This document shows, piece by piece, positions 1 to 9,353 of a DNA stretch of 64,000 nt (its first letter is position 1; every line of letters starts with the position of its first letter). Under the pieces are notes generated by a model. That model did no database searches and was not told the origin of the DNA. It saw only the letters and a list, made by a program, of their open reading frames with translations. Origin of the DNA: Planctobacterium marinum (GTDB taxonomy: Bacteria > Pseudomonadota > Gammaproteobacteria > Enterobacterales > Alteromonadaceae); contig NZ_AP027272.1 in assembly GCF_036322805.1 (NCBI RefSeq), positions 3,720,001-3,784,000 of the forward strand, in the 5' to 3' direction. The position numbers and the translations under genes were made by a program.

Positions 1-1416
1 GGGCTTTATCCAAAGCGCATCCAGGCCAAATGCCGGATCTTTAGTTTTAGTGCCATTTAAATTGCCAAATACCTGTCCGGGGTTAATAGCCATCTCTTCA
101 TCGTGATGAATATCAGCCTCGCCAACGTTCACCCCCATCATAGAAATCGTGTAGTTATTCGGAGTCAGGTCGAGGTTATCTCTGATATGTACTGGCGGAA
201 TCAAAAAGCCTAATTCCTGAGAAAGCTTCTTACGCACCCCCTTGATGCGCGTCAATAGTTCGCCACCTTGTGACTTATCCACTAAGGGAATCAAGCGATA
301 ACCCACTTCCAATCCTATGGTGTCGACCTGTTGCACGTCATCCCAACCTAACTCTTTAACCTCTGTCGGTTGAGGCGCCACATCAGATTTCTTCTCGATA
401 GTCTTGGGTTTTTCTGCTTCTTTTTTGGCGCGATATTGTTGATAAAAGGCATAGCCGCCAATCGCAAAACTGAACCCAAGAAATGCCAGGTGCGGCATGC
501 CAGGGACAATACCCATGACGAATAAAATACCTGCGGTAACATAAAGTGCACGTGGATTTCCCAGCTGAGTTGATAACTCGCTGCTCATTTCCTGGGTTTC
601 ATTTTCACGGGTTACGATAATAGCCGTTGCGACCGACAACAAAAGGCTGGGTATCTGAGCTACCAGCCCATCACCAATAGTGAGCAAGGTGTAAATTTCA
701 ACTGCATCACCAAAACTCAAATCATGCTGTATCATGCCTATAAACAAACCACCAACGATGTTAATGAGCATGATAAACAAACCTGCAATGGCGTCTCCTT
801 TTACGAATTTTGAAGCACCATCCATAGAACCATAAAAATCAGCCTCCGCTGTAATTTCTTCACGACGCTTGCGCGCTTCATCAGAATCAATATAACCGGC
901 GTTCAGGTCAGCATCGATTGCCATCTGCTTACCAGGCATAGCATCTAGGGTAAAGCGAGCACTTACTTCAGATATTCTTCCCGCACCTGCTGTTACCACT
1001 TTAAAGTTAATGATCAGAAGTATGGCGAATACCACAATACCAACTGCAAAGTTACCACCGATTACCACTTCACCAAATGCTTCGATCACTTTACCAGCAG
1101 CATCTCCTCCCTCGTGACCTTCAAGTAAAACGACACGAGTCGATGCAATGTTAAGGGCCAGTCGCAATACGGTGGCAATCAACAACACCAATGGGAATAT
1201 ACCGAAGTCCACTGGCTTTTGTGTGAACACACACACCAGAATAACAATAAGGGACAGTGCAATATTAAAACTGAATAAGATATCCAACAAGAACGCTGGC
1301 ATGGGCAGGATGACCATACCCATAATGGCCAAAAGCACCATGGGAGTGCCTAAACCTGTGGTGATCTCTTTTAATTTGTTCTGGTCGATGCGATTAAAAT
1401 AGGTGGCAACTGACAT
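1..1416 (-). CDS. flhA: Flagellar export gate protein FlhA, 3' end outside window
   Basis: FlhA is the inner-membrane export gate of the flagellar type III secretion system; it works with FlhB and FliPQR and docks chaperone-substrate complexes through its cytoplasmic domain. Reading from ATG at 1416 the frame is open to the window edge (472 codons; the family is about 690-700 residues), so the membrane domain and the start of the cytoplasmic domain are present. The N-terminal third shows alternating hydrophobic helices and the conserved stretch LRLALNIASTRVVLLEGHEG, followed by FGEVVIGGNFAVG. It is the last gene visible in the flagellar run, after flhB with an 81-base gap that holds a sigma-54 type promoter. 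Identity is secure; truncation is only by the window boundary. Confidence 0.96.
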   Translation of the reverse strand, partial: MSVATYFNRIDQNKLKEITTGLGTPMVLLAIMGMVILPMPAFLLDILFSFNIALSLIVILVCVFTQKPVDFGIFPLVLLIATVLRLALNIASTRVVLLEGHEGGDAAGKVIEAFGEVVIGGNFAVGIVVFAILLIINFKVVTAGAGRISEVSARFTLDAMPGKQMAIDADLNAGYIDSDEARKRREEITAEADFYGSMDGASKFVKGDAIAGLFIMLINIVGGLFIGMIQHDLSFGDAVEIYTLLTIGDGLVAQIPSLLLSVATAIIVTRENETQEMSSELSTQLGNPRALYVTAGILFVMGIVPGMPHLAFLGFSFAIGGYAFYQQYRAKKEAEKPKTIEKKSDVAPQPTEVKELGWDDVQQVDTIGLEVGYRLIPLVDKSQGGELLTRIKGVRKKLSQELGFLIPPVHIRDNLDLTPNNYTISMMGVNVGEADIHHDEEMAINPGQVFGNLNGTKTKDPAFGLDALWIKP

Positions 1417-1455
1417 ATCTACGTGTTAATTATTTGACGGAACTGCAAGAGTTCA

Positions 1456-1470
1456 GCAATTAACAGGCCA
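1456..1470 (-). promoter_or_regulatory. Sigma-54 promoter upstream of flhA
   Basis: The minus strand reads TGGCCTGTTAATTGC, matching the -24/-12 consensus TGGCACG-N4-TTGC at 13 of the positions that matter except A5 and C6, with exact GG-to-GC spacing. It lies 40 bases before the flhA ATG, giving a leader of about 30 bases. In Vibrio, flhA-type operons are sigma-54/FlrA dependent, so the location fits. The match is by eye. Confidence 0.72.
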
Positions 1471-1497
1471 ATATGAATTTTTCATGGTCAAAAATAA

Positions 1498-2619
1498 TTA
1501 GTGGCGTAATTCTGGTGGTATAGGTAGATCTTTAGCAAGTGGTTTAGGACGATGCCCCCGCCCTGTTTTAAATTGTTTTAACTGATAAATGTAGGCCAGC
1601 ACTTGAGCAACGGCCTGGAATAGTTTTTCCGGAATCTCTTCATCTATTTCTGTGGTGTAATATATCGCTCGAGTTAACGCCGGTGAAGCTAATAAAGGAA
1701 CATCATTACCTTCTGCAATTTTTCGGATATGCATGGCTAATTCATCCGCTCCTTTTGCCACAACATAGGGGGCACGATTCCCCGCCTGATCGTATTTAAG
1801 CGCTACCGAGTAATGTGTAGGATTGGTGACAACAACATCAGCTTGAGGAACTTCCTGCATCATTCGTCTTGCAGACGCCTGATATTGCAATCGTCTTATT
1901 CTGCCTTTAACTTGGGGGTCACCCTCAGCATTTTTGCGTTCATCTTTAACCTCTTGCTTACTCATTTTCATTTGCTCATTGTGGGTATAGCTTTGATAAG
2001 GTATATCAACGGCAGCTATAGGAATAAGCGCACAGCAAATAATAATAAAGGTCCAGCCAATCAGCTCCATGGCGTGAAACAGACTGCCCGGAAAAAGCTC
2101 TTGGTCAAGGTGCAGCGCTTCTTCCATGTAAAAAGCCAGCATAAAATAAGTCACGACGGCAACTATACCGAACTTGGCAATCGCCTTGAGTAGTTCAACT
2201 AAGCCATTCATGCCAAACATCCGTTTTAAACCGTTGATTGGACTCAGATTTTCGGCTCTAAAACTGGCGGTATACCAGGTGAAATTAAAACCTCCCATGG
2301 CAACACTGCCGTAAATACCGGCAACAGAAACAACAATTAAAAAGGTCAACATGGGGACAGAAATGATTTCCATCACCCAATCTAAAGAAGTCAGCATATG
2401 AGTGTAATCCCAGGCTTCGTCATAACTGAGATCAAAGAAGTGGCGCATTACAGTCAGCATCATCTTACCGAGACTTGCAGCCATTAAGTAAAGCGTTATC
2501 GCGCTAAAGATGAGCACCAGCACCGTCGACAATTCACGGCTACGGGCTATCTGACCTTTCTTTCGAGAGTCTTCCAGGCGTTTCGCCGTGGGGTCTTCTG
2601 TTTTATCCTCATCAGCCAT
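1498..2619 (-). CDS. flhB: Flagellar export specificity-switch protein FlhB
   Basis: FlhB is the membrane component of the flagellar export gate that switches substrate class from rod/hook to filament together with FliK. The 373-residue protein has the usual N-terminal ADEDKTEDPTAKRLEDSRKKG segment, four hydrophobic helices between about residues 30 and 210, and a cytoplasmic domain carrying the autocleavage motif NPTH at residues 266-269. Length is normal for the family. It lies 15 bases after fliR and 81 bases before flhA, so it closes the fliL-flhB gene run. All expected signature residues are intact, so a functional protein is expected. Confidence 0.97.
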   Translation of the reverse strand: MADEDKTEDPTAKRLEDSRKKGQIARSRELSTVLVLIFSAITLYLMAASLGKMMLTVMRHFFDLSYDEAWDYTHMLTSLDWVMEIISVPMLTFLIVVSVAGIYGSVAMGGFNFTWYTASFRAENLSPINGLKRMFGMNGLVELLKAIAKFGIVAVVTYFMLAFYMEEALHLDQELFPGSLFHAMELIGWTFIIICCALIPIAAVDIPYQSYTHNEQMKMSKQEVKDERKNAEGDPQVKGRIRRLQYQASARRMMQEVPQADVVVTNPTHYSVALKYDQAGNRAPYVVAKGADELAMHIRKIAEGNDVPLLASPALTRAIYYTTEIDEEIPEKLFQAVAQVLAYIYQLKQFKTGRGHRPKPLAKDLPIPPELRH

Positions 2620-2634
2620 CTTTACTACTCACCG

Positions 2635-3417
2635 TTAACCGGGGCAAATATTCAACAAATTACACATCAGTTGCTGTGCTCTTTGCCATTGCTGCCCGAA
2701 ATGGTTGGTAAAGTTGTCCATTATCAACCACATGATAACCAGACCACCAATCTGTGCGAATGAGAAACCGATAGTAAATATATTTAATTGGGGAGCTGCT
2801 TTGGTCATTACGCCAAAAGCCAGATTGATGATCAGCAATGAAACAATAGGTGCCAAGGTTAAGGTCAATGCCGCAATAAACATCCAAGCGCTCCAGTCAA
2901 CGATGGATTTAAACTGCTCAGCTGTCCACCATGCTTCTCCAATTGGGAACGCTTGAAAACTCATAATTATCATTTGAATCATATTCAGATGACCATCAAA
3001 CGCAAGAAACAAAAGCGTTGCTAGTATGAGATAAAACTGTCCCACCGCGGGCACATTTATGCCATTTACAGGATCGACAATAGAGGCAAAACCCAGACCA
3101 GTTTGCATCGCAATAACCTGACCTGCGAGGACAAAAGTTTCCAGCACCAAGGTAGAAATAAAACCGATAGAAAGCCCGATAATCACCTGTTGCATGCCCA
3201 TAACAAAGGTTTCAACCGATACGGGATCTTTAACAGGAACAGGAGGAACAATTGGCATAACCATAATGGCAAGGGTGAAAGCTAATAGCACGCGTATCGG
3301 TGTAGGTAATGTCTTGGCACTCATCACTACCATCGACCCCAACAACCCACTAATACGCATGAAAGGCAGCGCATAATCGGCAATCGCTTGAAGGATCTCG
3401 GCTTCTGAGAAGTTCAT
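2635..3417 (-). CDS. fliR: Flagellar export gate protein FliR
   Basis: FliR is an integral membrane subunit of the FliPQR export-gate core in the flagellar basal body. The 260-residue protein is strongly hydrophobic throughout, with several membrane helices and the family-typical stretches GLGFASIVDP and a late ARPQLN-like segment (KAAPQLNIFTIGF). An in-frame ATG exists 33 bases further upstream but lies inside fliQ; I chose ATG at 3417 (MNFSEAEILQ) because GGAGGTGG sits just before it and it starts only 4 bases after the fliQ stop. The order fliO-P-Q-R-flhB is the standard one. Confidence 0.95.
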   Translation of the reverse strand: MNFSEAEILQAIADYALPFMRISGLLGSMVVMSAKTLPTPIRVLLAFTLAIMVMPIVPPVPVKDPVSVETFVMGMQQVIIGLSIGFISTLVLETFVLAGQVIAMQTGLGFASIVDPVNGINVPAVGQFYLILATLLFLAFDGHLNMIQMIIMSFQAFPIGEAWWTAEQFKSIVDWSAWMFIAALTLTLAPIVSLLIINLAFGVMTKAAPQLNIFTIGFSFAQIGGLVIMWLIMDNFTNHFGQQWQRAQQLMCNLLNICPG

Positions 3418-3421
3418 AGAA

Positions 3422-3691
3422 CTACCCCACCACCTCCGGTATTCTGGCAACTATCTCAAAGGTAAAATCCATCAATTTGTTTACCAGCCAATGACCTCCC
3501 CAGCTCAACGCCAGCAATGTCACTAATAGCCTTGGTAAAAAATTAATAGTTTGTTCGTTTATGGATGTAGCAGCCTGAAATACCGCGACGATTAAACCGA
3601 CAATCATACTGGGTACTATAATGGCCGAAACTAGCAAGATTACCATAAATAGTGCATCGTTAAGGATATCAACAAAGACCTCTGGACTCAT
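3422..3691 (-). CDS. fliQ: Flagellar export gate protein FliQ
   Basis: FliQ is the small two-helix membrane subunit of the flagellar export gate. The 89-residue product begins MSPEVFVDIL and has two hydrophobic helices separated by a short loop containing FQAATSINEQT, the family hallmark. The length is exactly what is normal for FliQ. It begins 6 bases after the fliP stop and ends 4 bases before the fliR start, so the three gate genes are probably translated in a coupled way. Confidence 0.96.
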   Translation of the reverse strand: MSPEVFVDILNDALFMVILLVSAIIVPSMIVGLIVAVFQAATSINEQTINFLPRLLVTLLALSWGGHWLVNKLMDFTFEIVARIPEVVG

Positions 3692-3697
3692 ACTTAA

Positions 3698-4450
3698 CTA
3701 CCCCATGCCATAACTTGTAACGAGCGTACCAAACACCAGATTCCAGCCATCTACCAATACAAACAACATGAGTTTAAACGGTAAGGAGACAATCATTGGA
3801 GACAACATCATCATACCCATTGCCATCAAAATGGAGGCCACCACCAGGTCCAATATCAGGAAGGGAATAAACAACATGAACCCAATTTGGAACGCGGTTT
3901 TAAGCTCACTGGTAATAAACGCGGGGATCAACACTGTCATGGGGACATCCTCGGGTTTAGTCACAGTATCTTCCAGCTTGGCCATTTCCACAAAAGTTTG
4001 TAAATCTTTAACTCGCGTTTGAGAGAGCATAAAGGCGCGAATAGGGATTATAGCTTCATCGATCGCGGCTCTTGCAGTCATTTCTTCCTTGAGGTAAGGC
4101 TGCAACGCCTTGTCGTTCATCTCTTCAAAAACCGGTGCCATAATAAACATGGTGAGGAATAATGTCAGACCAATCAATATCTGATTGGAAGGAGATTGCT
4201 GCAAACCGATGGCCTGTCGAAGAATAGACATCACCACGATAATTCGAGTGAAAGAAGTCATCATGATCAGAAACGCTGGTAGCAAACTCAGCGCGGTCAT
4301 GATCCCAAGAACTTGCAAGGTCATAGTGTAATCTTGCGTTCCATCTGGATTGGTGGTTACCGTGAGTGCCTGGATGCCGGGGTTCGCCAGAGCCGTGTCG
4401 GGCATCCATAGCACCAGAAAAATAGCGATAAAGGAGGCTATTCTAATCAT
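3698..4450 (-). CDS. fliP: Flagellar export gate protein FliP
   Basis: FliP forms the ring of the flagellar export gate with FliQ and FliR. The 250-residue protein has an N-terminal signal-type helix ([21 protein letters not shown]), then the conserved core with [18 protein letters not shown] and the C-terminal [24 protein letters not shown] place the start at ATG 4450, which overlaps the fliO stop by 8 bases, and not at the longer frame start at 4495, because the latter adds a charged tail in front of the signal helix. Known FliP proteins carry a cleaved signal peptide, which agrees. Confidence 0.95.
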   Translation of the reverse strand: MIRIASFIAIFLVLWMPDTALANPGIQALTVTTNPDGTQDYTMTLQVLGIMTALSLLPAFLIMMTSFTRIIVVMSILRQAIGLQQSPSNQILIGLTLFLTMFIMAPVFEEMNDKALQPYLKEEMTARAAIDEAIIPIRAFMLSQTRVKDLQTFVEMAKLEDTVTKPEDVPMTVLIPAFITSELKTAFQIGFMLFIPFLILDLVVASILMAMGMMMLSPMIVSLPFKLMLFVLVDGWNLVFGTLVTSYGMG

Positions 4451-4910
4451 CGTTTTTGCCTTGCATTTTTTTGTGTTGTTGTAGTATTCCTGCAAAGGTT
4501 TGCTTGAGTGAATTCTCGTTGCTTCCCGGAACTATTGGCTGTTCTAGTTTTGCGAGGTGATTGATGTTGTGTGCTGTTACCCCAACCAGATGCTGCTCAT
4601 CACCCACCTGAATTACTGCAATGCGCTCTCGCGTGCCCACCATCATACTGGCAACTGTTTTGATCTGCCCTCCTGACGTTTGCATCCCAGTAAAGCGTCG
4701 CATAATGTAAGCCAGTAGCAATATCACGCCTATCACCAGCAAGAGCGAAAACGCAACTGATACCCATGAAGAAAGAGGCGTTGATATTTGACTGTCTTCA
4801 GCGAAAGAGAAAGGTGAGGCTGCCAACAAGATACTGAAGAGCAGCCATACTAACGTCGGAAATAAAGTTTTATTTGAGTTTTTTGATACGTTCGATTTGA
4901 CTAATAACAT
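4443..4910 (-). CDS. fliO: Flagellar biosynthesis protein FliO
   Basis: FliO is a small membrane protein that helps FliP assemble into the export gate. The 155-residue product has an N-terminal hydrophobic signal-like segment ending AASPFSFA (about residue 37), a second transmembrane helix ([21 protein letters not shown]) and the conserved cytoplasmic part with [20 protein letters not shown]. The only sensible start, ATG 4910, lies 41 bases inside the 3' end of fliN; no later start would retain the signal segment. FliO is poorly conserved in general, but position and architecture are typical. Confidence 0.92.
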   Translation of the reverse strand: MLLVKSNVSKNSNKTLFPTLVWLLFSILLAASPFSFAEDSQISTPLSSWVSVAFSLLLVIGVILLLAYIMRRFTGMQTSGGQIKTVASMMVGTRERIAVIQVGDEQHLVGVTAHNINHLAKLEQPIVPGSNENSLKQTFAGILQQHKKMQGKNDD

Positions 4911-5298
4911 CCGTTAAGCGGATCCCGAATTTGTCATTAACTACAACCACCTCACCGTGGGCGATCAAAGTTCCATTAACTAATACATCTAAAGGCTCAC
5001 CCGCTACGCGATCCAGTTCCACCACTGATCCTTGGTTTAATTGCAGCAGATTTCTGATACTGATCAAGCTTCGCCCAACTTCCATGGATATAGTGACAGG
5101 AATATCGAGAATTGTATCTAGTTTTTTCTCTTCTTCTCCTGAAACACCACCCGATTCTGAGAATTCATCTAATTCTGCAACTTCAACCCCAGACATGCCA
5201 GAGGCAGCATCGCCAGATAGCGTATCTTCCCCTTCCGATTCAGCTTGCTCGGCCATTGCCGCAGCCCAATCGTCCATTGCATCATCTTCACCACTCAT
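4870..5298 (-). CDS. fliN: Flagellar motor switch protein FliN
   Basis: FliN forms the lower part of the C-ring that sets motor direction and receives export cargo with FliH. The 142-residue protein has an acidic, variable N-terminal half (residues 1-60) and a C-terminal SpoA/surface-presentation domain (about 65-140) with the conserved IPVTISMEVGRSLISIRNLLQ and [17 protein letters not shown] segments. It follows fliM by 19 bases and overlaps fliO by 41 bases. Length is typical of gammaproteobacterial FliN with the extended N terminus. Confidence 0.96.
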   Translation of the reverse strand: MSGEDDAMDDWAAAMAEQAESEGEDTLSGDAASGMSGVEVAELDEFSESGGVSGEEEKKLDTILDIPVTISMEVGRSLISIRNLLQLNQGSVVELDRVAGEPLDVLVNGTLIAHGEVVVVNDKFGIRLTDVISQIERIKKLK

Positions 5299-5317
5299 CT
5301 TCTTTTCCTCTTATACT

Positions 5318-6382
5318 TTACAATACTAAATCATCTTCAAGGGTTTGTAGTTCCGCATCGGAATCTATGCGGCGTCCACCTTTGGTCAACAGATGTAACT
5401 GCGATTTCACTGAAACAGGTCTTGGTATTCTTTCAACAATCTGAAGCGCAATATTCTCTCTAGAACGTCCAAGCTTGCTACGGAAGGTTGGAAGCCCCTC
5501 AATCAGCACCGTAATATACTCGGGCATATCAATGGGGATGACGTCGCCCGCCTTCATCTTAACAATCGCCTCAAGCGGCAGTTCTAAATCTAACATATGG
5601 GTGGTCAGTGCCACGTTAACATCGAGGATCTCATCGCGAAGTGCTTTACTCCAACGCAGATCCGTATCTTCTTTATCGCTCTGCACACCTGCATCTAGCA
5701 ATTCCCGTATAGGCTCCAGCATGGAGTAAGGTAGAGCCACGTGAAAGTCTCCACCACCACCATCCAACTCAATGTGAAAGGAGCTGATCACCACCACTTC
5801 GGTGGGGCTTACAATGTTTGCCATGGCCGGGTTTACTTCTGAATCGAGATATTCAAAAGACACATCCATAACCGGACCCCACGCTTCCTTGTAATCCTCA
5901 AATATGATCTTAAGTAGCATCTGTATAATACGACGCTCTGTTGGTGTGAACTCACGACCTTCTATTTTCGCACGATAGCGCCCATCTCCGCCGAAAAAGT
6001 TGTCTACCAGGATAAACACTAAACGAGCTTCCATAGTAATTAACCCGGTCCCTTTAAGTGGACGAAAACGCACCATGTTCAAGCTTGTCGGCACGAACAA
6101 AGTGTGAATGTACTCGCCAAACTTGATCATTTGGATGCCATTAATGGACACTTCTGCTGAACGACGCATCATATTAAACAAGCTGACCCGCATGTGTCTG
6201 GCAAAACGTTCGTTTACCATTTCAAGGGTCGGCATGCGACCACGAACAATCCTATCCTGAGACGAAAAGTCGTACTCCATCGCCGAAGAGGAAACGTCGG
6301 ACTCTTCAATATCCTCCTCTTCAACTTCATCAACCCCGTGTAAGAGGGCATCAATTTCGTCTTGTGATAATAAATCGCTCAC
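5318..6382 (-). CDS. fliM: Flagellar motor switch protein FliM
   Basis: FliM is the middle C-ring protein that binds CheY-P and FliG. The 354-residue protein starts with the CheY-binding peptide LLSQDEIDALL (residues 4-14), followed by an acidic linker, the central CheC-like domain (about 45-230, including the GTGLITMEARLVF segment) and a C-terminal SpoA domain (about 260-330). The start is GTG at 6382. It follows fliL with a 33-base gap and precedes fliN. Nothing unusual; the CheY-binding motif implies ordinary chemotactic switching. Confidence 0.97.
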   Translation of the reverse strand: MSDLLSQDEIDALLHGVDEVEEEDIEESDVSSSAMEYDFSSQDRIVRGRMPTLEMVNERFARHMRVSLFNMMRRSAEVSINGIQMIKFGEYIHTLFVPTSLNMVRFRPLKGTGLITMEARLVFILVDNFFGGDGRYRAKIEGREFTPTERRIIQMLLKIIFEDYKEAWGPVMDVSFEYLDSEVNPAMANIVSPTEVVVISSFHIELDGGGGDFHVALPYSMLEPIRELLDAGVQSDKEDTDLRWSKALRDEILDVNVALTTHMLDLELPLEAIVKMKAGDVIPIDMPEYITVLIEGLPTFRSKLGRSRENIALQIVERIPRPVSVKSQLHLLTKGGRRIDSDAELQTLEDDLVL

Positions 6383-6415
6383 CTGCTCAGCCTCTGTATT
6401 TAGTTAATCAATAGC

Positions 6416-6946
6416 CTATTGCATTACAAAACCGGTAAATAACACCTGCTCGATAACTGGGTTACCAGCAATTGTCTGCATCGCTTTTTGAACTTCCCGC
6501 AATGCCTGCTCTTTCATGGCAATTTTGCCCGCCTCAGTCACCAGATCATCGGCATTGGAGCTACTGAACACTCTTAGTAATGTGCCTTCGATCATCGGAA
6601 TGTGCATTTTAGTTGTTTCTTCAGCATCGGTGCCGCGCACCATTAGCTGCACTTTAATCTGTACCAGCCTGTCTCGCCCTGAGCCTGGCACATTAAAAAC
6701 AAATGGTCTGGGCATGGCAACATACAGTGCGGTCCCCACATTCGTTGAACCGATTGAAGTAGAAGGTGCCTGCTCTACGACCTGTTCGGTTTCCAGCTCA
6801 TCTAATTCAGATTCATCACTGCTACCGCCTAATAAAAAGAAAGCGGCCACGGCACCGATGATCACGATAACTGCCGCAATGATGACGATCATCATTTTGC
6901 CCTTTTTGGGGGCGCTTTCTTCCATTTGTAATTCTTGTTCAGCCAT
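6416..6946 (-). CDS. fliL: Flagellar basal body-associated protein FliL
   Basis: FliL is a single-pass membrane protein around the stators that supports motor torque. The 176-residue protein has a short cytoplasmic N terminus, one transmembrane helix (about residues 19-40, MMIVIIAAVIVIIGAVAAFF), an acidic periplasmic linker and the conserved FliL domain with YVAMPRPFVFNV and a C-terminal GNPVIEQVLFTGFVMQ. It lies 85 bases after fliK and 33 bases before fliM, opening the fliLMNOPQR-flhB run. Length and topology are normal. Confidence 0.95.
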   Translation of the reverse strand: MAEQELQMEESAPKKGKMMIVIIAAVIVIIGAVAAFFLLGGSSDESELDELETEQVVEQAPSTSIGSTNVGTALYVAMPRPFVFNVPGSGRDRLVQIKVQLMVRGTDAEETTKMHIPMIEGTLLRVFSSSNADDLVTEAGKIAMKEQALREVQKAMQTIAGNPVIEQVLFTGFVMQ

Positions 6947-7031
6947 TTTTTGCTTCTCTGCTAATTAACTCTCTTTATTATGGATAACAGTGCCTCAATA
7001 AGGCAATGATCTTTGCACATCTATCGCCAAT

Positions 7032-9215
7032 TTACGCAAAAAAATCGATACCTTCTGGCTCATCTAAGCCAACCGTTCTGATATCGGGAGAGGATTCAGC
7101 TTCAATGTCCTCCATCGCCTCCTGTCCCTTTCCAGAGGCAAAATTTTGTCCATCACCCTCACCTTTTTGGCCTTGTTGCTCTTCGCGTACCGAAGATTGA
7201 CCTAATTCAATACCCTGTTGCTCTAACAGTTCTTTCAACCTGGGTTGGTTGTGTTCCAATGCTTCACGAGCGGCTTGAGATTGCACTACCATACTGACTG
7301 AGGCAGTGTCACCTTGCATGCTGACCTTTATTTGCATCTGTCCCAAGTCAGGCGGATCTAAGCGGATATCGGCCACCATATTTTTCTGGTTTAGCATCAC
7401 CTGAACTTTGTTAGCTAACTCTTGTGCTGCTTCTGGTTTTTGAATATTTACCGCCTTATCAAAAGCGTTGTTTTGCAAATTCTGTTGCTGAGTTTTCTGC
7501 GCTTCTAATTGCGCAGTGTTATTATCCCTTGCTGTCATACTACTATTAAAGTTATTGAGTAACGTCTCTCGAGCAGCACTATCCATACCGCTAGAAGCAT
7601 GAGCTACATTAACGATTTGTTGTAAAGCACCTTTAATTTGTTGCTCAAGTGCCGCGCTTTCTACAGAGGCAGTATCGGCTACCATTCCTTCCGAGACAAT
7701 TTTACTGATATTAATACCCGGCTCATGACCGGCTTTTAGTTGCTCCTTGAACTCAGCACTAACGTTTTTCAAGCTCTCAATAAACTTCTTCCCAGCCGCC
7801 GTTTGACCGACTTCTGAGGATTCAAGTCGGCGGGTTAAGCTATCTATAGCAGCAATTTTACCGTCGGCCGTCTCAGTTGAATTGTCTAATTCATTTAGCA
7901 ACTGAGTAAGATTGAGTTGTTCTGGTTTAAATTGAGTATCGGTGACGGTACTGTTTGCTGTGGTGCTTTCAGCTGATTTGTTTGTTTCTCGTCCCGAACC
8001 AGTCAGACCAGCATCATGGTCAGTATCAACCGATGCATCTGCATCCACTGTCCCCCCAGTGACAAACGGTATTTCTGCCTCTATTGGTGCTTCAGCGTCT
8101 ACTGGCACTTCCGCATCTACTGATACTTCTGCATCTACCGGTACTTCTGAATCTACCGGTACTTCTGAATCTACTGGCACTTCTGTATCTACTGGCTCTT
8201 CTGCATCTACTGGTGCTTCAGCTTCTACCGGTACTTCTGAATCTAATGGCGCATCAACATGCAACGTTTCAGCTAAAGCATCAGTAGACTGAACAAACTC
8301 AGTTTCAGTGACGTCATTATTGTCATCTTGTTCGCCATTTTCAGTTGTACTTTCATTCAATAAATCGGCTGATGATTGCTCTTGCTCAGAGCCTCCAGAG
8401 ATCTCTGTATCCTGTGAGGATAAAATTTCTTCATTGCCCGTAGCCTGCTCTAATTGTCCGTTATTTTGCCCGCTTAATTGTAATAGCAAGGAAACGTCAT
8501 GGGGATGAGGGTCGTCAACGTTCAGGATATCAGACATCATTTGTTTTAATGCGGCATCATCATTCAATAGCTGCTGAATTTCTTCATCGGAAAGCCCGTT
8601 AACCGCCTTATCTACCGACTTCATCTGATAAGCGTTTAAGGCGTGTCCAGAATTCAATAGCTTCTCTCGTAATTGTTGCTTCCAATCCTGAATAGAAGAA
8701 GGTGTAACCGCCTCGGTTTCTGACTCAGGCGGAATTTCGGCGCTTTTTTCAGATGAATCTTCTAAAACAGTGTCTGTTACCAGAATCGGCGATTCTGTGG
8801 AAGGATTTTCTACCACGGGCGCATCCGTTTCAGTTTCTGGTTTAACCGCCTCACCATTGAGCTTCTGTATGATGCTAACCCATTCTTCGTGCAGCTCCCC
8901 ATCTTCAGCCTGCCCTTTACTAGATTGACCATCTTGCGGCATAGACTCTTCCGAGCCTGGTTTCTCGAGCTTGAATTCTGACTCATGTGCTTTTAATGAA
9001 GGCTTTTCACTGTCGGGGTGAGTGTCTTTCGCAGTATTTTTCAAATCACCATGACCGCGGTAGTTCTGTTCACTTTTTGCAGAATCAGCGCCCTCGCTGC
9101 TTCCTATCATAAACTTGGCAAACTCATCACCTGCGCCAGATGCATCGGCATCGACATCTCCCGGAAAGAGTTTCTGAGCGGCAATATCATTATTAGATGC
9201 GGCAACTTGTTGCAT
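7032..9215 (-). CDS. fliK: Flagellar hook-length control protein FliK, long repeat-bearing form
   Basis: FliK is a secreted ruler that measures hook length and triggers the FlhB specificity switch. At 727 residues it is longer than enterobacterial FliK (about 400). The N-terminal two thirds are acidic, low complexity and Ser/Glu rich; residues roughly 324-383 are ten tandem hexapeptides of the VDAEVP type. The C-terminal Flg_hook domain (about 600-690) holds the diagnostic VADIRLDPPDLGQMQIKV and a hydrophobic SVSMVVQSQAAREALE stretch. It follows fliJ with a 138-base gap carrying a possible sigma-54 promoter. Orthology rests on the C-terminal domain and position; the N-terminal part is not alignable by eye. 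Confidence 0.93.
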   Translation of the reverse strand: MQQVAASNNDIAAQKLFPGDVDADASGAGDEFAKFMIGSSEGADSAKSEQNYRGHGDLKNTAKDTHPDSEKPSLKAHESEFKLEKPGSEESMPQDGQSSKGQAEDGELHEEWVSIIQKLNGEAVKPETETDAPVVENPSTESPILVTDTVLEDSSEKSAEIPPESETEAVTPSSIQDWKQQLREKLLNSGHALNAYQMKSVDKAVNGLSDEEIQQLLNDDAALKQMMSDILNVDDPHPHDVSLLLQLSGQNNGQLEQATGNEEILSSQDTEISGGSEQEQSSADLLNESTTENGEQDDNNDVTETEFVQSTDALAETLHVDAPLDSEVPVEAEAPVDAEEPVDTEVPVDSEVPVDSEVPVDAEVSVDAEVPVDAEAPIEAEIPFVTGGTVDADASVDTDHDAGLTGSGRETNKSAESTTANSTVTDTQFKPEQLNLTQLLNELDNSTETADGKIAAIDSLTRRLESSEVGQTAAGKKFIESLKNVSAEFKEQLKAGHEPGINISKIVSEGMVADTASVESAALEQQIKGALQQIVNVAHASSGMDSAARETLLNNFNSSMTARDNNTAQLEAQKTQQQNLQNNAFDKAVNIQKPEAAQELANKVQVMLNQKNMVADIRLDPPDLGQMQIKVSMQGDTASVSMVVQSQAAREALEHNQPRLKELLEQQGIELGQSSVREEQQGQKGEGDGQNFASGKGQEAMEDIEAESSPDIRTVGLDEPEGIDFFA
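8067..8246 (-). repeat. Ten 18-bp tandem repeats inside fliK
   Basis: Ten consecutive 18-base units encode hexapeptides that are variants of V-D-A/S-E-V-P (LDSEVP, VEAEAP, VDAEEP, VDTEVP, VDSEVP twice, VDAEVS, VDAEVP, VDAEAP, IEAEIP). The units are imperfect, so they have drifted, but several neighbouring copies are almost identical at DNA level. All are in frame, so copy-number change would lengthen or shorten FliK without disrupting it. Confidence 0.9.
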
Positions 9216-9314
9216 ATTTGTTCACCTGATTCTGCCAGAAATCCCGTATTTGCACGGTAACAACGGTTTTAATGCGTCAAATTTCTGTTAGTTTTATCGT
9301 TACCTTGTGGGGAA

Positions 9315-9329
9315 GCATAAATCAGGCCA
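9315..9329 (-). promoter_or_regulatory. Possible sigma-54 promoter upstream of fliK
   Basis: The minus strand reads TGGCCTGATTTATGC, keeping the near-invariant GG and GC at the correct spacing but with a weaker -12 box than the flhA site, whose TGGCCTG box it shares. It lies about 100 bases before the fliK ATG, in the 138-base gap after fliJ. A separate promoter for fliK and the genes after it is plausible. Confidence 0.45.
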
Positions 9330-9353
9330 ACTGTATTTTATAAGCGCTAAAGA

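Noticed and set aside
2705-2956. Short plus-strand frames within fliR and other flagellar genes
   Set aside because: They lie opposite well-conserved genes and have no recognisable domains or ribosome sites.
7942-8292. Plus-strand Ser/Thr-rich reading frame
   Set aside because: It is the antisense shadow of the fliK repeat; the FliK frame carries the conserved domain.
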